A stretch of DNA of 64,000 nt from J029 sp964482495 (GTDB lineage: Bacteria; Planctomycetota; UBA1135). This document shows, one piece after another, positions 1 through 8,548 of this stretch (positions are counted from its first letter, which is position 1; each line of letters begins with the position of its first letter). The DNA lies in assembly GCA_964482495.1 (NCBI GenBank), contig CAYZXS010000014.1, forward strand, positions 1-64,000. Direction: 5' to 3'. Below the pieces are notes generated by a model, which saw only the letters and a program-made list of their open reading frames with translations, was not told where the DNA came from and made no database searches. Position numbers and translations under genes: made by a program.

Positions 1-214
1 CCTTGCGCTTGGCGGTCTTCTTCTTCGCGACCTTCTTCTTGGCGACCTTGCGCTTCGCCGTCTTCTTCTTGGCGGCCTTCTTCTTGGCGGTCTTCTTCTT
101 CGCGACCTTGCGCTTGGCCGTCTTCTTCTTCGCGACCTTGCGCTTCGCGGTCTTCTTCTTGGCGGTCTTGCGTTTCGGCGCCGCCTTACGGGTTGCCTTC
201 TTCTTTGCAGCCAT
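1..214 (-). CDS. Lys/Ala-rich histone H1-like DNA-binding protein (3' end outside window)
   Basis: The first 71 codons are visible, starting MAAKKKATRKAAPKRKTAK and continuing as near-perfect 6-7 residue units of the type KKKTAKRKVA. Such Lys/Ala/Thr tails resemble eukaryotic histone H1 and chlamydial Hc1/Hc2, which bind DNA non-specifically and condense the nucleoid; that role is inferred here. A purine-rich CGGAG lies about 6 bases before the ATG, supporting the start. There is no recognisable folded domain in the visible part. The gene continues past the left edge, so full length is unknown. The repeat makes the open frame on the opposite strand (Phe/Ala/Leu-rich) a shadow. Confidence 0.75.
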   Translation of the reverse strand, partial: MAAKKKATRKAAPKRKTAKKKTAKRKVAKKKTAKRKVAKKKTAKKKAAKKKTAKRKVAKKKVAKKKTAKRK

Positions 215-321
215 TGTCACTCCGTGAAAGTTGTAGCTGGTACCAGCCGCGGCGTAGACTCCATGGCCCGGAGTTCTACGGCCGGGTTTACTGCCGCAAT
301 CGGCCGCGAAGAAAAGAAAAT

Positions 322-356
322 CGCCCGGAAAGCAACAAAAATTTGCTTTCCGGGCG
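322..356 (-). terminator. Rho-independent terminator of rpmB
   Basis: A perfect 14-bp inverted repeat (CGCCCGGAAAGCAA / TTGCTTTCCGGGCG) with a 7-base loop lies just past the rpmB stop. Read on the minus strand it is followed by the T-rich tract ATTTTCTTTTC. Confidence 0.85.
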
Positions 357-378
357 TTGTTCGCGCTTCCTACCGGCG

Positions 379-687
379 CTAGTCGGCCTGCTTCACGAAG
401 GCGCGGTTGCGGCCGCGCAGGGCCTTGATGAGCGGTACCGTCTGTTCACGACCACCCATCTGGACCGTGATCTTGCCGGACTTGATGACCGAAGTCGCCA
501 GCTTCATCCGCTTCACGGTGCCGTCCGGGAGCAGGACCCGCACCTTCTGGATGTTGGCCTTGAACTGGCGCTTGGTGTGGCCGGTGGTCTTCAGACCGAC
601 CCCGCCCTTCTTCTTCGGGAGGCCGCGGCGAGCAATGCTCTTGCCGCTCCTGGTTTCCTTGCCGGTGACTTCGCAGCGTCGTGCCAT
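379..687 (-). CDS. rpmB: 50S ribosomal protein L28
   Basis: The 102-residue product begins MARRCEVTGKETRSGKS and carries the L28 features: an N-terminal Cys/Gly segment, a basic loop, and a central VRVLLPDGTVKRMKL strand. The C-terminal helix is rich in Lys/Arg. L28 binds 23S rRNA in the large subunit. It is longer than the usual ~78 residues of E. coli L28 but similar to long-form L28 proteins. A purine-rich AGAGAGGGC lies upstream of the ATG. It is monocistronic: a strong terminator follows and the glycine-cleavage promoter diverges on the other side. Confidence 0.92.
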   Translation of the reverse strand: MARRCEVTGKETRSGKSIARRGLPKKKGGVGLKTTGHTKRQFKANIQKVRVLLPDGTVKRMKLATSVIKSGKITVQMGGREQTVPLIKALRGRNRAFVKQAD

Positions 688-775
688 GGTGTTTTTGCCC
701 TCTCTGGCTGCCGAAAGGGCCGAACAGCTTAAGAGATGCCGGCGAGGCCGTCAACTGGGGCCCGCGGGGCGGAAC

Positions 776-804
776 TTGACGCTGCCGGGGACTGGCCAGA
801 GAAT
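776..804 (+). promoter_or_regulatory. Candidate sigma70-type promoter of the gcv operon
   Basis: TTGACG (776-781, 5/6 match to the -35 consensus) is separated by exactly 17 bases from GAGAAT (799-804, 4/6 match to -10). The predicted start near 811 lies immediately before the glycine riboswitch, which is the expected arrangement. Inferred from sequence only. Confidence 0.5.
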
Positions 805-814
805 ACCGGTCCGA

Positions 815-905
815 AAAGGCAGCGGGAGAGTTCCGGGTCCCCCCGGACACCGAAGGGGCAAGCGGCGGCGACGTCGCGAAACTCTCAGGTTCCCAGGACC
901 GCGGC
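815..905 (+). promoter_or_regulatory. Glycine riboswitch (single aptamer) in the gcvT leader
   Basis: The leader contains the conserved glycine-aptamer blocks in order: GGGAGAGTT, then ACACCGAAGGGGCAAGC, then GAAACTCTCAGGTTCCCAGGA. GAGAGT pairs with ACTCTC to close the core stem. Only one aptamer is recognisable, so this looks like a singlet rather than the classic tandem pair. Its place directly before gcvT fits glycine-induced expression of the glycine cleavage operon. About 50 bases separate it from the gcvT ATG and would hold the expression platform; the switching mechanism is not evident. Confidence 0.88.
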
Positions 906-956
906 CGGATGGGTTCCTGAATCGCTGGCGAGACAGGTGGACCCGGCACCCCACCC

Positions 957-2039
957 ATGTCCGCCTCCGCCCTGCTCCAGACGCCCCTCCACGCCCAGCA
1001 CCAGGCCGCTGGCGCCAAATTGGTGCCCTTCGCCGGCTGGGAGATGCCCCTCGACTACGGCTCGATCCTCGAGGAATCGCGGGCCGTCCGGGCCGGCGCC
1101 GGGGTCTTCGACGTCTCCCACATGGCCCGCTTCTGGTTCCGCGGACCCGCGGCGGCCGCCGAGCTCGACCGGGCCCTGGGGGCCCGCATGGACGACCTCG
1201 AGGCCGGCAAGGCCCGCTACAGCCTGCTCCTGGCGGAGGACGCCGGCATCCTGGACGACCTGATCGTCTACCGGACCGGCGATGAGGAGTTCTTCATGGT
1301 GGTGAACGCCGCCAACCGCGAACGCGACCGGGAGGCGATCACCAGCCGCCTGCGCGAGGCCACCTTCGAGGACCGGACCGAGGACGGCGGCGGCATCCTT
1401 GCCCTCCAGGGCCCGGACTCCCGCCGCGTCCTGGCGGCCCTGGCGGGTCACGAGGACTTCTGCCCCGGCTTCCTCGACCTCGCCTGGCTCGAGCCCGCCG
1501 GCCTGGGGACCCTCTTCGTCGCCCGCACCGGCTACACCGGCGAGCACGGCTACGAGCTCTTCGCCACCGCGGAGCAGATCGAAGCGCTCTGGAGCCGCCT
1601 GCTCGAGCTCGGCGCGACGCCGGTCGGCCTCGGCGCCCGCGACGTGCTGCGGCTGGAGGCGGCGCTGCCCCTCTACGGCCACGAGATCCACGAGGGCACC
1701 AACCCCTTCGAGGCAGGCTTGCGCTTCGGCGTGCGCGGCTGGAAGAGCCGCGACTTCGTCGGCGCCGAGGCCCTGCGCGCCGCCCCCGAGGCGGGCCGGG
1801 AGATCATCGGCCTGACCGCCGACAAGCGCGTGCCGCGCGAGGGCTACCCGCTGCTCGCCCGCGGCCGCGAGGTCGGCGTCGTCTGCTCCGGCATCTGGTC
1901 GGCGGCGCTCGACCGGCCGATCGCCACCGCCTACTGCGAGAAGGGCGTCGAGGGTCCGCTGGCGGTGTCCGTCCGCGGCAAGGAGATGCCCGTCCAGCGC
2001 GCCGAATTGCCCTTCGTGCCCCACCGATCCCGAGACTGA
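957..2039 (+). CDS. gcvT: Glycine cleavage system T protein (aminomethyltransferase)
   Basis: The 360-residue product is full length for T protein. The N-terminus has LVPFAGWEMPLDYGSI and VFDVSHMARF, the typical folate-binding start, and the middle has VARTGYTGEHGYELF, a GcvT hallmark. T protein takes the aminomethyl group from lipoylated H protein, giving 5,10-methylene-tetrahydrofolate and ammonia in the cytoplasm. It is the first gene of the operon, behind a glycine riboswitch. gcvH follows after 10 bases. The ATG chosen gives the canonical N-terminus. Confidence 0.96.
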   Translation: MSASALLQTPLHAQHQAAGAKLVPFAGWEMPLDYGSILEESRAVRAGAGVFDVSHMARFWFRGPAAAAELDRALGARMDDLEAGKARYSLLLAEDAGILDDLIVYRTGDEEFFMVVNAANRERDREAITSRLREATFEDRTEDGGGILALQGPDSRRVLAALAGHEDFCPGFLDLAWLEPAGLGTLFVARTGYTGEHGYELFATAEQIEALWSRLLELGATPVGLGARDVLRLEAALPLYGHEIHEGTNPFEAGLRFGVRGWKSRDFVGAEALRAAPEAGREIIGLTADKRVPREGYPLLARGREVGVVCSGIWSAALDRPIATAYCEKGVEGPLAVSVRGKEMPVQRAELPFVPHRSRD

Positions 2040-2049
2040 TCCCCCTGCC

Positions 2050-2433
2050 ATGCGCCCCGCTGACCGCTCCTACTCCGCCTCCCACGAATGGGTCCAGCTC
2101 GACGGCGACCTCGCCACCGTCGGCATCACCGACTTCGCGATCGAGCAGCTCGGGGAGCTGGTCTACCTGGACCTGCCCGAGGACGGCGGCGCCGTCAGCC
2201 GCGGCGAGGCCTTCGGCGAGGTCGAGTCGGTCAAGGCCGTCTCCGACCTGAACTCCCCCATCGACGGCGAGATCGTCGAGGTCAACTCGGCCCTGGCGGA
2301 CGAGCTGTCCGCCCTCCAAGACCAGCCCTTCGCCGGCGGCTGGCTGCTGAAGGTCAGGGTCTCCGGCCCCGAGGCCCTCGACGGCCTCCACGACGCCGAG
2401 GCCTACGAGAAGCTGGTCGAAGCCGAGCACTAG
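2050..2433 (+). CDS. gcvH: Glycine cleavage system H protein (lipoyl carrier)
   Basis: The 127-residue H protein starts with the usual SHEWVQLDGD segment and carries GEVESVKAVSDLNSP, in which Lys62 is the lipoylation site. H protein shuttles the methylamine intermediate from P protein to T protein and is then re-oxidised by a lipoamide dehydrogenase, which is not encoded in this window. It lies in a tight operon. A lipoate ligase gene at the operon's 3' end probably supplies its modification. Confidence 0.96.
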   Translation: MRPADRSYSASHEWVQLDGDLATVGITDFAIEQLGELVYLDLPEDGGAVSRGEAFGEVESVKAVSDLNSPIDGEIVEVNSALADELSALQDQPFAGGWLLKVRVSGPEALDGLHDAEAYEKLVEAEH

Positions 2434-2454
2434 CCGCCCGAGCGGCACGCGCCC

Positions 2455-3816
2455 ATGCCCTACATCCAGAACACCGACGCCGACCGCGCGGCGATGCTCG
2501 AGGCGATCGGGGTCTCCTCGGTCGACGAGCTCTTCCACTCCATCCCCGAGGACCTGCGCCTGCGGGAGGCGCTGCCGCTCGAGCCCGGCCTGACCGAGGC
2601 GGAGCTGAGCGCCCGCCTAGCCGAGCTGGCCTCCTGGAACCGGCCCGCGACCGGCGGCCCCAACTTCCTCGGCGGCGGCTTCTACGACCACGGCTGGGCC
2701 GCGGCGGTGGACGAGCTGGCCGGCCGCAGCGAGTTCCTGACCGCCTACACGCCCTACCAGCCGGAGTGCTCGCAGGGCACGCTGCAGTGGATCTACGAGT
2801 TCCAGTCGATGATCGCGGAGCTGTGCGGCATGGAGACCGCCAACGCCTCGATGTACGACGGCGCCTCGGCCTGCGCCGAGGCCGCGCTGCTGGCGCTGGG
2901 CGCGACCCGGCGCAAGAAGGTGGTGGTCTCCGCCGGCCTGCACCCGCACAGCCGCGAGACCATGGCCACCTACCTGCGCTACCAGGGCGTGGAGCTGGTC
3001 GAGGCGCCGTTGAAGGACGGCGTCACCGACTGGGAGGGCGCGGTCGACGGCGACACCGCCGCGGTCTTCGTGCAGCAGCCCAACTTCCTCGGCCTGGTCG
3101 AGCGCCTGGACCCGGTCAAGGCGGCCTGCGAGGAGCACGGGGCGCTGGCGGTGGCCTCGGTCTCGCCGGTGGCGATGGGGCTCTTGCGCTCGCCCGGCGC
3201 GGCCGGCTTCGACGTGGTCGTCGGCGAGGGCCAGGGCCTGGGCGTGCCGCTCGGCTACGGCGGGCCGCACTTCGGCTTCTTCGCCGCGCGCCAGAAGTTC
3301 GTGCGCAAGCTGCCCGGCCGGCTGGTCGGCACCTCGGTGGATCGCGAGGGCCGGCGCGCCTACACCCTGACCTTCCAGACCCGCGAGCAGCACATCCGGC
3401 GCGAGAAGGCGACCTCGAACATCTGCACCAACAACGCCCTGATGGCGCTGCGCGGCTGCATCCACATGGCCGCGCTCGGCCCCGCCGGGCTCGAGGAGGT
3501 CGCCTGCGTCAGCCGCCAGCGGGCGCTGGAGCTGCGCGACGCCCTCTGCGCCCTCGACGCAGTCTCCGAGGCCTTCCCCGACCAGGCCTTCTTCCAGGAG
3601 CTGCCGCTGCGGCTCGCCGGCGGCGACGCCGCGGTGCTGCGGCTGAAGCAGGCCGCCGCGCAGGCCGGCATCGCCGCGGTGCTGCCGATGAGCGCCTGGC
3701 ACCCGGAGCTGGACGGGGTCTTCACCCTGGCCTGCACCGAGCGCACCAGCCCCGAAGACGTCCGCCGCCTGGTCGACGTCGCCACCCAGACCTTCCAGAT
3801 GGAGGTGGCGCTGTGA
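2455..3816 (+). CDS. gcvPA: Glycine dehydrogenase (decarboxylating) subunit 1
   Basis: The 453-residue product is the N-terminal half of split P protein. It begins MPYIQNTDADRAAML and contains LTAYTPYQPECSQGTLQ, MYDGASACAEA and GEGQGLGVPLGYGGPHFG, all typical of GcvPA. With subunit 2 it forms the PLP-dependent decarboxylase that removes CO2 from glycine and loads the aminomethyl group onto H protein. The stop TGA overlaps the GTG start of gcvPB, so the two halves are translationally coupled. Confidence 0.96.
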   Translation: MPYIQNTDADRAAMLEAIGVSSVDELFHSIPEDLRLREALPLEPGLTEAELSARLAELASWNRPATGGPNFLGGGFYDHGWAAAVDELAGRSEFLTAYTPYQPECSQGTLQWIYEFQSMIAELCGMETANASMYDGASACAEAALLALGATRRKKVVVSAGLHPHSRETMATYLRYQGVELVEAPLKDGVTDWEGAVDGDTAAVFVQQPNFLGLVERLDPVKAACEEHGALAVASVSPVAMGLLRSPGAAGFDVVVGEGQGLGVPLGYGGPHFGFFAARQKFVRKLPGRLVGTSVDREGRRAYTLTFQTREQHIRREKATSNICTNNALMALRGCIHMAALGPAGLEEVACVSRQRALELRDALCALDAVSEAFPDQAFFQELPLRLAGGDAAVLRLKQAAAQAGIAAVLPMSAWHPELDGVFTLACTERTSPEDVRRLVDVATQTFQMEVAL

Positions 3817-5270
3817 ACCTCGCCCCCGTGCCCCTGCTGTTCGAGGACTCCCGCCCCGGCCGCCGCTGCATGCGCACCGCCGGCGCCGACCGCGCCCGCG
3901 CCATCGAGGGCCTGCCGGCCGAGGAGCTGCGCCAGGCCCCGCCGGCGCTGCCCGAGCTGGGCGAGCTCGACCTGATGCGCCACTTCACGCGCCTGAGCCA
4001 GAAGAACTTCGCCATCACGACGAACTTCTACCCGCTGGGCTCCTGCACCATGAAGTACAACCCCGTCGTGCACGAGGCCGCGGCCCGCAACCCCGGCTGG
4101 GGCGGCCTGCACCCCTTCCAGGACGACGGCGAGGTCCAGGGCGCGCTGGGCCTGATGCACGGCCTGCAAGAGGACCTGGCGGCCTGCACCGGCCTGCCCG
4201 AGGTCACCCTGCACCCGGCCGCCGGCGCCCAGGGCGAGCTGACGGCGCTGATGGTGCTGCGCGCCTGGCTGGAGGAGCGCGGCGAGAGCGAGCGGCGCAC
4301 GATCCTGATCCCGGACAGCGCCCACGGCACCAACCCGGCCTCCTGCACCCTGGCCGGCTTCCGGGTCAAGACCATCAAGAGCTCGGCCCGCGGCCTGCTC
4401 GACCGGGATGACCTCAAGGAGCACCTCGGGGCAGACACCGCCGGCCTGATGATCACCAACCCGAACACCCTGGGGCTGTTCGAGGAGCACATCCGCGAGA
4501 TCTGCCAGCTGGTCCACGAGGCCGGCGGCAAGGTCTACATGGACGGCGCCAACTTCAACGCCATCGTCGGGGTCGCCCGGCCCGGCGACTTCGGCGTCGA
4601 CATGATGCACCTGAACCTGCACAAGACCTTCTCGACGCCGCACGGCGGCGGCGGGCCGGGCTCGGGCCCGATCTGCGTCACCGCGGAGCTGGGCAAGTAC
4701 CTGCCGGCGCCGCGGGTGGTCGAGCAGGAGGACGGCTTCCGCCTGGTGACCGAGCTGCCCGACAGCGTCGGTCGCCTGCGGGCGGTGCACGGCAACTTCA
4801 TGGTGCTCTTGCGCGCCTACGCCTACGTGCGCCGGCTCGGCGCCGAGGGCCTGCGGCGAGTGGCCGAGAACGCGGTGATCAACGCCAACTACCTGCGGGT
4901 CCAGGTCGACCAGGACTGGCGCGTGCCCTACGACCGCGTTTGCATGCACGAATTCGTCGCCCGGCCGACCCGGGAGATGAAGGAGCAGGGGGTCAAGACC
5001 CTCGACGTCGCCAAGCGGATGATCGACCTGGGCGTGCACCCGCCGACGGTCTACTTCCCGCTGGTGGTGGCCGAGGCGATCATGGTCGAGCCGACCGAGA
5101 CCGAGTCCAAGGAGACCCTGGACGCCTTCGCCGAGACCATGAAGCAGATCGCGGCCGAGGCCCTGGCCGGCGGCGAGGGCCTGCGGGCCGCGCCCGAGAC
5201 CACGCCGGTCGGCCGCGTCGACGAGGCGCGCGCGGTCAAGGACCCGCAGCTCTGCTTCCGCTGCTCTTGA
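3813..5270 (+). CDS. gcvPB: Glycine dehydrogenase (decarboxylating) subunit 2
   Basis: The 485-residue catalytic half of split P protein contains ITTNFYPLGSCTMKYNP near the N-terminus, the cofactor-region SAHGTNPAS, and NLHKTFSTPHGGGGPG. The lysine of that last motif, near residue 271, forms the PLP Schiff base. I place the start at a GTG that overlaps the gcvPA stop (GTGA); the open frame runs much further upstream, but that part is a shadow of gcvH and gcvPA. The downstream lipoate ligase probably starts on a TTG that overlaps this stop. Confidence 0.95.
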   Translation: MNLAPVPLLFEDSRPGRRCMRTAGADRARAIEGLPAEELRQAPPALPELGELDLMRHFTRLSQKNFAITTNFYPLGSCTMKYNPVVHEAAARNPGWGGLHPFQDDGEVQGALGLMHGLQEDLAACTGLPEVTLHPAAGAQGELTALMVLRAWLEERGESERRTILIPDSAHGTNPASCTLAGFRVKTIKSSARGLLDRDDLKEHLGADTAGLMITNPNTLGLFEEHIREICQLVHEAGGKVYMDGANFNAIVGVARPGDFGVDMMHLNLHKTFSTPHGGGGPGSGPICVTAELGKYLPAPRVVEQEDGFRLVTELPDSVGRLRAVHGNFMVLLRAYAYVRRLGAEGLRRVAENAVINANYLRVQVDQDWRVPYDRVCMHEFVARPTREMKEQGVKTLDVAKRMIDLGVHPPTVYFPLVVAEAIMVEPTETESKETLDAFAETMKQIAAEALAGGEGLRAAPETTPVGRVDEARAVKDPQLCFRCS

Positions 5271-5998
5271 GCGTTCCCCCGCCCGCCCCGGCCCGCCGGA
5301 TCGACGATCCGCCGCTGGCCGGGGCGCGCAACATGGCCCTGGACGAGGCGCTGCTGGAGTGCCGGCTGGCCCCCACCCTGCGCTTCTATCGCTGGGCCCG
5401 GCCGACCCTCTCCCTGGGCTACTTCCAGCCCGTCGCCGGCCTGCCGCTAGAGGCCGTCCGCGCCCGCGGCGGCGAGGTCGTGCGCCGCTCGACCGGCGGC
5501 AAGGCGATCCTGCACCAGGACGAGCTGACCTACGCCCTGTGCGCGCCCGAGCGCGGCCCCTTGGGCGGCGGCCCGGCGGCGGCGATGGCGGCCCTGCACC
5601 AGGTCCTGGCCGAGGAGCTCGGCCGCCAGGCGGGCGCCGCCGTCGGCCTGCGCCGGGAGGCGCCCCTGGCCAGCGACGTCGCCGGCAGCGCGTGGTGCTT
5701 CGAGGAATCCTCGCCGCTCGACCTGTGCCTGGGCGGCCGCAAGCTGCTCGGCAGCGCCGCCCGCCGCCGGAGCGGCTGGGTGCTGTTCCACGGCAGCCTG
5801 GTGCTGCGCCCGCCGGCCGAGACGCCCGGGGTGGCTGCCCTCGGTTTCGAGCCGGACCGGGACCGGCTGTCGGCCGCGCTCGGCTCCGCCCTCGGCCTGG
5901 ACTTCCGGCAGGGCACCTGGGCCGAAGAAGAAGACGCGGCGGCGATTGGCATCGCCGCCGCGCGCTTTGGCCGGCAGGAGTTCACCTGCCGCCGCTGA
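5267..5998 (+). CDS. Lipoate--protein ligase family protein
   Basis: The 243-residue protein shows the LplA/LipB fold signatures: NMALDEALLE, RWARPTLSLGYFQ, VRRSTGGKAILHQDELTY, and GRKLLGSAARR with the substrate-binding lysine (K159). It would attach lipoate or octanoate to H protein Lys62. The likely start is a TTG whose last bases overlap the gcvPB TGA. An ATG at 5333 would cut into the conserved N-terminal region. Coupling to gcvPB makes H-protein lipoylation its most likely job. Whether it is an lplA-type ligase or a lipoyl/octanoyl transferase cannot be settled from motifs alone. Confidence 0.85.
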   Translation: MSVPPPAPARRIDDPPLAGARNMALDEALLECRLAPTLRFYRWARPTLSLGYFQPVAGLPLEAVRARGGEVVRRSTGGKAILHQDELTYALCAPERGPLGGGPAAAMAALHQVLAEELGRQAGAAVGLRREAPLASDVAGSAWCFEESSPLDLCLGGRKLLGSAARRRSGWVLFHGSLVLRPPAETPGVAALGFEPDRDRLSAALGSALGLDFRQGTWAEEEDAAAIGIAAARFGRQEFTCRR

Positions 5999-6004
5999 TC
6001 CGGA

Positions 6005-8473
6005 TCAGTTGATGTTCAGGGTCAGCATGTTGGAGTCCCACCACTGGCCGCCGATCTCAGCCGCGACCTCGAGGTAGAGGGTCATGCCGCTGCCGGCCGC
6101 CGGGATGGTGGCGGTGTGGCTGCCCGAACCCGAGCCCGAGTGGGTGCCCTGGGAGATGATGTTGACCGGCAGGCCGACGTCGAAGTTGTGTCCGCCGAAG
6201 ACGGCGCCGGCGTTGCTGGCGCTCCAGACGAAGTAGTAGTTCGAGTACGGGGGCGACGCGGTCCAGTTCCAGGTGGCGGTCATGCCCGGCCAGACGTTGG
6301 TCGGGCCGCTCAGGTTGATGGTGTTGTTGCCGCCCGAGACCGGGGTCGACGGGGTCACGACCAGGGCGAAGTCGCAGTCCGGGATGGTGGTCCCGTTCTC
6401 CTCGTGGGTGTCGACGTTGACGTCGTCAGCGATCACCTCGATGGTCCAGGTGCCCGTGGCCGGGTTCTGGACGAAGACGTTCTCGACCGTGTCCTTGGTG
6501 TTGGAGGTGCCGCCGGCGGTGCTGTACATGCCGCTCAGCAGGCCGTTGTTCCCCCAGTACTGGGTGCCGTTGGGCGCGGTCACGCGCAGCGACAGGTCGT
6601 TGATCCGGTGCAGGGTCGAGCTCGTGGTGCCCGCCGGGTCGATGTAGACCAGGGTGGCGCGGAACTCGTCCTGGCCGGCCGGGACGTCGATCTGGAAGGC
6701 GGTCGACTCCTGGTCGCGGAGCGGCACGTCCTCGTCCACGATCAGCGCCATCGAGCGCAGGTCGTACATCCGCTGCAGGTCCGGGTGGCCCCAGCCTTGG
6801 CGCATCCGCGTCAGGTCGGTGCCGGACATCTGCCACTGCTTGGCGCTGTTGATCATCATCGCCTTGCCGACGGTGTTGTGCGGCCGGCTGTCGAAGACCG
6901 AGGTGCCGCCGCCGCCGCCGAACTCGCCGTGGTGCCACATCTGGTAGAAGAGGCCCAGGTGGCCGGAGACGATCGGGGTGGCCCCGGAGGTGCCGCCGAA
7001 GTTGGTGTAGTCGTCGCCGCTGGCGTAGCCGCCCGGGTCGGCGTCGGAGCAGTGGATGGCGTCGTAGTAGGCCGCTAGGTCGGGCTTGACCCGGCCGTCC
7101 TGGGCCGGACCGGTGGAGGCGCCGCCGGCCCAGCGGTCGTTGGCCTCGTTGGTGTCGTTGTAGTGGTAGGCGGCGCCGACCGCGATCACGTTCTTGGCCC
7201 AGGCCTGGGGCCGGGACTGGGTGTTGCCGGCGTTCGACTGCGACTGCAGGATCGACAGGTCGTTGATGCGGATGATGTCGTCCATCTCCTGCGAGTAGGA
7301 GTTGTAGGACGCGGTCCGCGAGCTGCCCCAGGAGTTGGTCTGGAAGACGCAGCTGTAGACGTTGACGGTCTCGCTGGTGAGGGTGTAGCGGTTGGTGAAG
7401 TTGTAGTTGGCGAAGACGCCCTGGCCCATCGGCATCATGCCTCGGGCGCTCGGGTGGGAGCTGCCGTCGCCGAAGTTGATTCCGAAGGTGCAGGTGCCGT
7501 GGCTGGTGCTGGAGCCGAAGCCGTTGTGGCTGATCGGCGTGCGCGGCGAGGTCCAGTCGGCGTGCACCGAGTCCAGGCCGGTGTCGCAGACCTCGGCGGT
7601 GACGCCGCTGCCGTCGTAGCCGGCGACGGTCTCGACGTAGTTGGCGCCCCAGAGGCTACGGACGTTGTTCATGTCCGTCTCCGGCGCGCTCCACTCGTCG
7701 ACGCCGAGCACCTGGTCCATCGCCAGGACCTGCATCAGCTGGGTGCGGTCGAGGGTGGCTTCGACCACCCAGCCCTCGTCGATCATGAGGTCGAGCAGGC
7801 CGCCCATCTCGCCGATCTCGGCGGCGACCTGGGCCTTCTCGCGCGGGCCCCACTCGCCGACGATGATGCGGTAGCGGCGCGGGCTGAGCTGGTCGGCGAC
7901 GTAGTCGGCCATCAGCTCGTCGGAGGGCTTGTAAGCCGGGTGGAAGGGGCCGACCCAGCGCACGAAGGGCATCTTCGCGGCCGCCTCGGCGGCCTCGGGG
8001 CTCATCCGCCAGATGTTGGCGTGGTGGCCGAGGTAGCGGTGGTCGACGGCGCCGAGCTCGCGGAGCTCCTGGCGCCACGGCTCGAGGCCCTTGGTGACGT
8101 ACTGGACGATGTAGAGCTCGCCGTCCGCGGCGGCGCGGAGCTCCTCAGGCACGTTCGGCTCGCCGTCGACCAGCGGGTCGAACTGGCCGAAGCGCAGCAT
8201 GATGTCGTAGCTGGTGGGCTGGGCGCGGCCGAACTCGACGCCGTCGTAGGAGACAGCGAAGTGCGGCACGCCTCCTTCCTGCCAGCGCAGGGCGACGGTG
8301 CCGCCGTGCTCCAGGACGGAGAAGCCGGTCACCGGAGCGGCCGGTGTATGGTCGATCAGGCCGCCGGCCCATTGCTGGGCGTCGCCGGGCTGCTGTGCCG
8401 GGAGCAGGCTACCGGCCGCGAATACGGCCAGGCCCGCGAGAAGGGGAAGAGTGGAGATGGAACGCTGGAGCAT
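6005..8473 (-). CDS. Secreted subtilisin-like (S8) serine protease
   Basis: The 822-residue product has a signal peptide (LPLLAGLAVFAAGSLLPAQ) and a long pro-region (about 40-270). The S8 catalytic domain carries Asp297 in CDTGLD, His325 in SHGTCTFG and Ser496 in GGTSGATP. The serine motif reads GTSGATP where GTSMATP is usual. Residues about 590-720 resemble a proprotein-convertase or CUB-like beta-sandwich (TWTIEVIADDVN, DCDFALVV). A further beta-rich C-terminal region has PKD/Ig-like character. It probably degrades proteins outside the cytoplasm. It converges on the lipoate ligase gene and diverges from thyA. Confidence 0.9.
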   Translation of the reverse strand: MLQRSISTLPLLAGLAVFAAGSLLPAQQPGDAQQWAGGLIDHTPAAPVTGFSVLEHGGTVALRWQEGGVPHFAVSYDGVEFGRAQPTSYDIMLRFGQFDPLVDGEPNVPEELRAAADGELYIVQYVTKGLEPWRQELRELGAVDHRYLGHHANIWRMSPEAAEAAAKMPFVRWVGPFHPAYKPSDELMADYVADQLSPRRYRIIVGEWGPREKAQVAAEIGEMGGLLDLMIDEGWVVEATLDRTQLMQVLAMDQVLGVDEWSAPETDMNNVRSLWGANYVETVAGYDGSGVTAEVCDTGLDSVHADWTSPRTPISHNGFGSSTSHGTCTFGINFGDGSSHPSARGMMPMGQGVFANYNFTNRYTLTSETVNVYSCVFQTNSWGSSRTASYNSYSQEMDDIIRINDLSILQSQSNAGNTQSRPQAWAKNVIAVGAAYHYNDTNEANDRWAGGASTGPAQDGRVKPDLAAYYDAIHCSDADPGGYASGDDYTNFGGTSGATPIVSGHLGLFYQMWHHGEFGGGGGTSVFDSRPHNTVGKAMMINSAKQWQMSGTDLTRMRQGWGHPDLQRMYDLRSMALIVDEDVPLRDQESTAFQIDVPAGQDEFRATLVYIDPAGTTSSTLHRINDLSLRVTAPNGTQYWGNNGLLSGMYSTAGGTSNTKDTVENVFVQNPATGTWTIEVIADDVNVDTHEENGTTIPDCDFALVVTPSTPVSGGNNTINLSGPTNVWPGMTATWNWTASPPYSNYYFVWSASNAGAVFGGHNFDVGLPVNIISQGTHSGSGSGSHTATIPAAGSGMTLYLEVAAEIGGQWWDSNMLTLNIN

Positions 8474-8548
8474 GGTTCAGCCATCCTAAACCGGGGGCGA
8501 AGATTGTGGAATGATCGCTAGAATCCTGGTGGCCAAGGCCTCCCCCCG

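Noticed and set aside
1..214. Non-coding tandem repeat array or CRISPR
   Set aside because: The repeats encode regular Lys/Ala units in one frame with a ribosome-binding site and ATG; there are no unique spacers.
905..956. A second glycine aptamer after the first
   Set aside because: The conserved core blocks do not recur between the first aptamer and the gcvT start.
885..5039. Long antisense ORFs across the gcv operon (for example 885-2051, 2617-3702, 3360-5039 on the minus strand)
   Set aside because: Their Gly/Ala/Arg/His-rich products resemble no protein and lie opposite clearly conserved genes; GC-rich DNA gives such open frames by chance.
8504..8524. Promoter TTGTGG/TAGAAT for thyA
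   Set aside because: The spacing is only 9 bases, too short for sigma70-type recognition.
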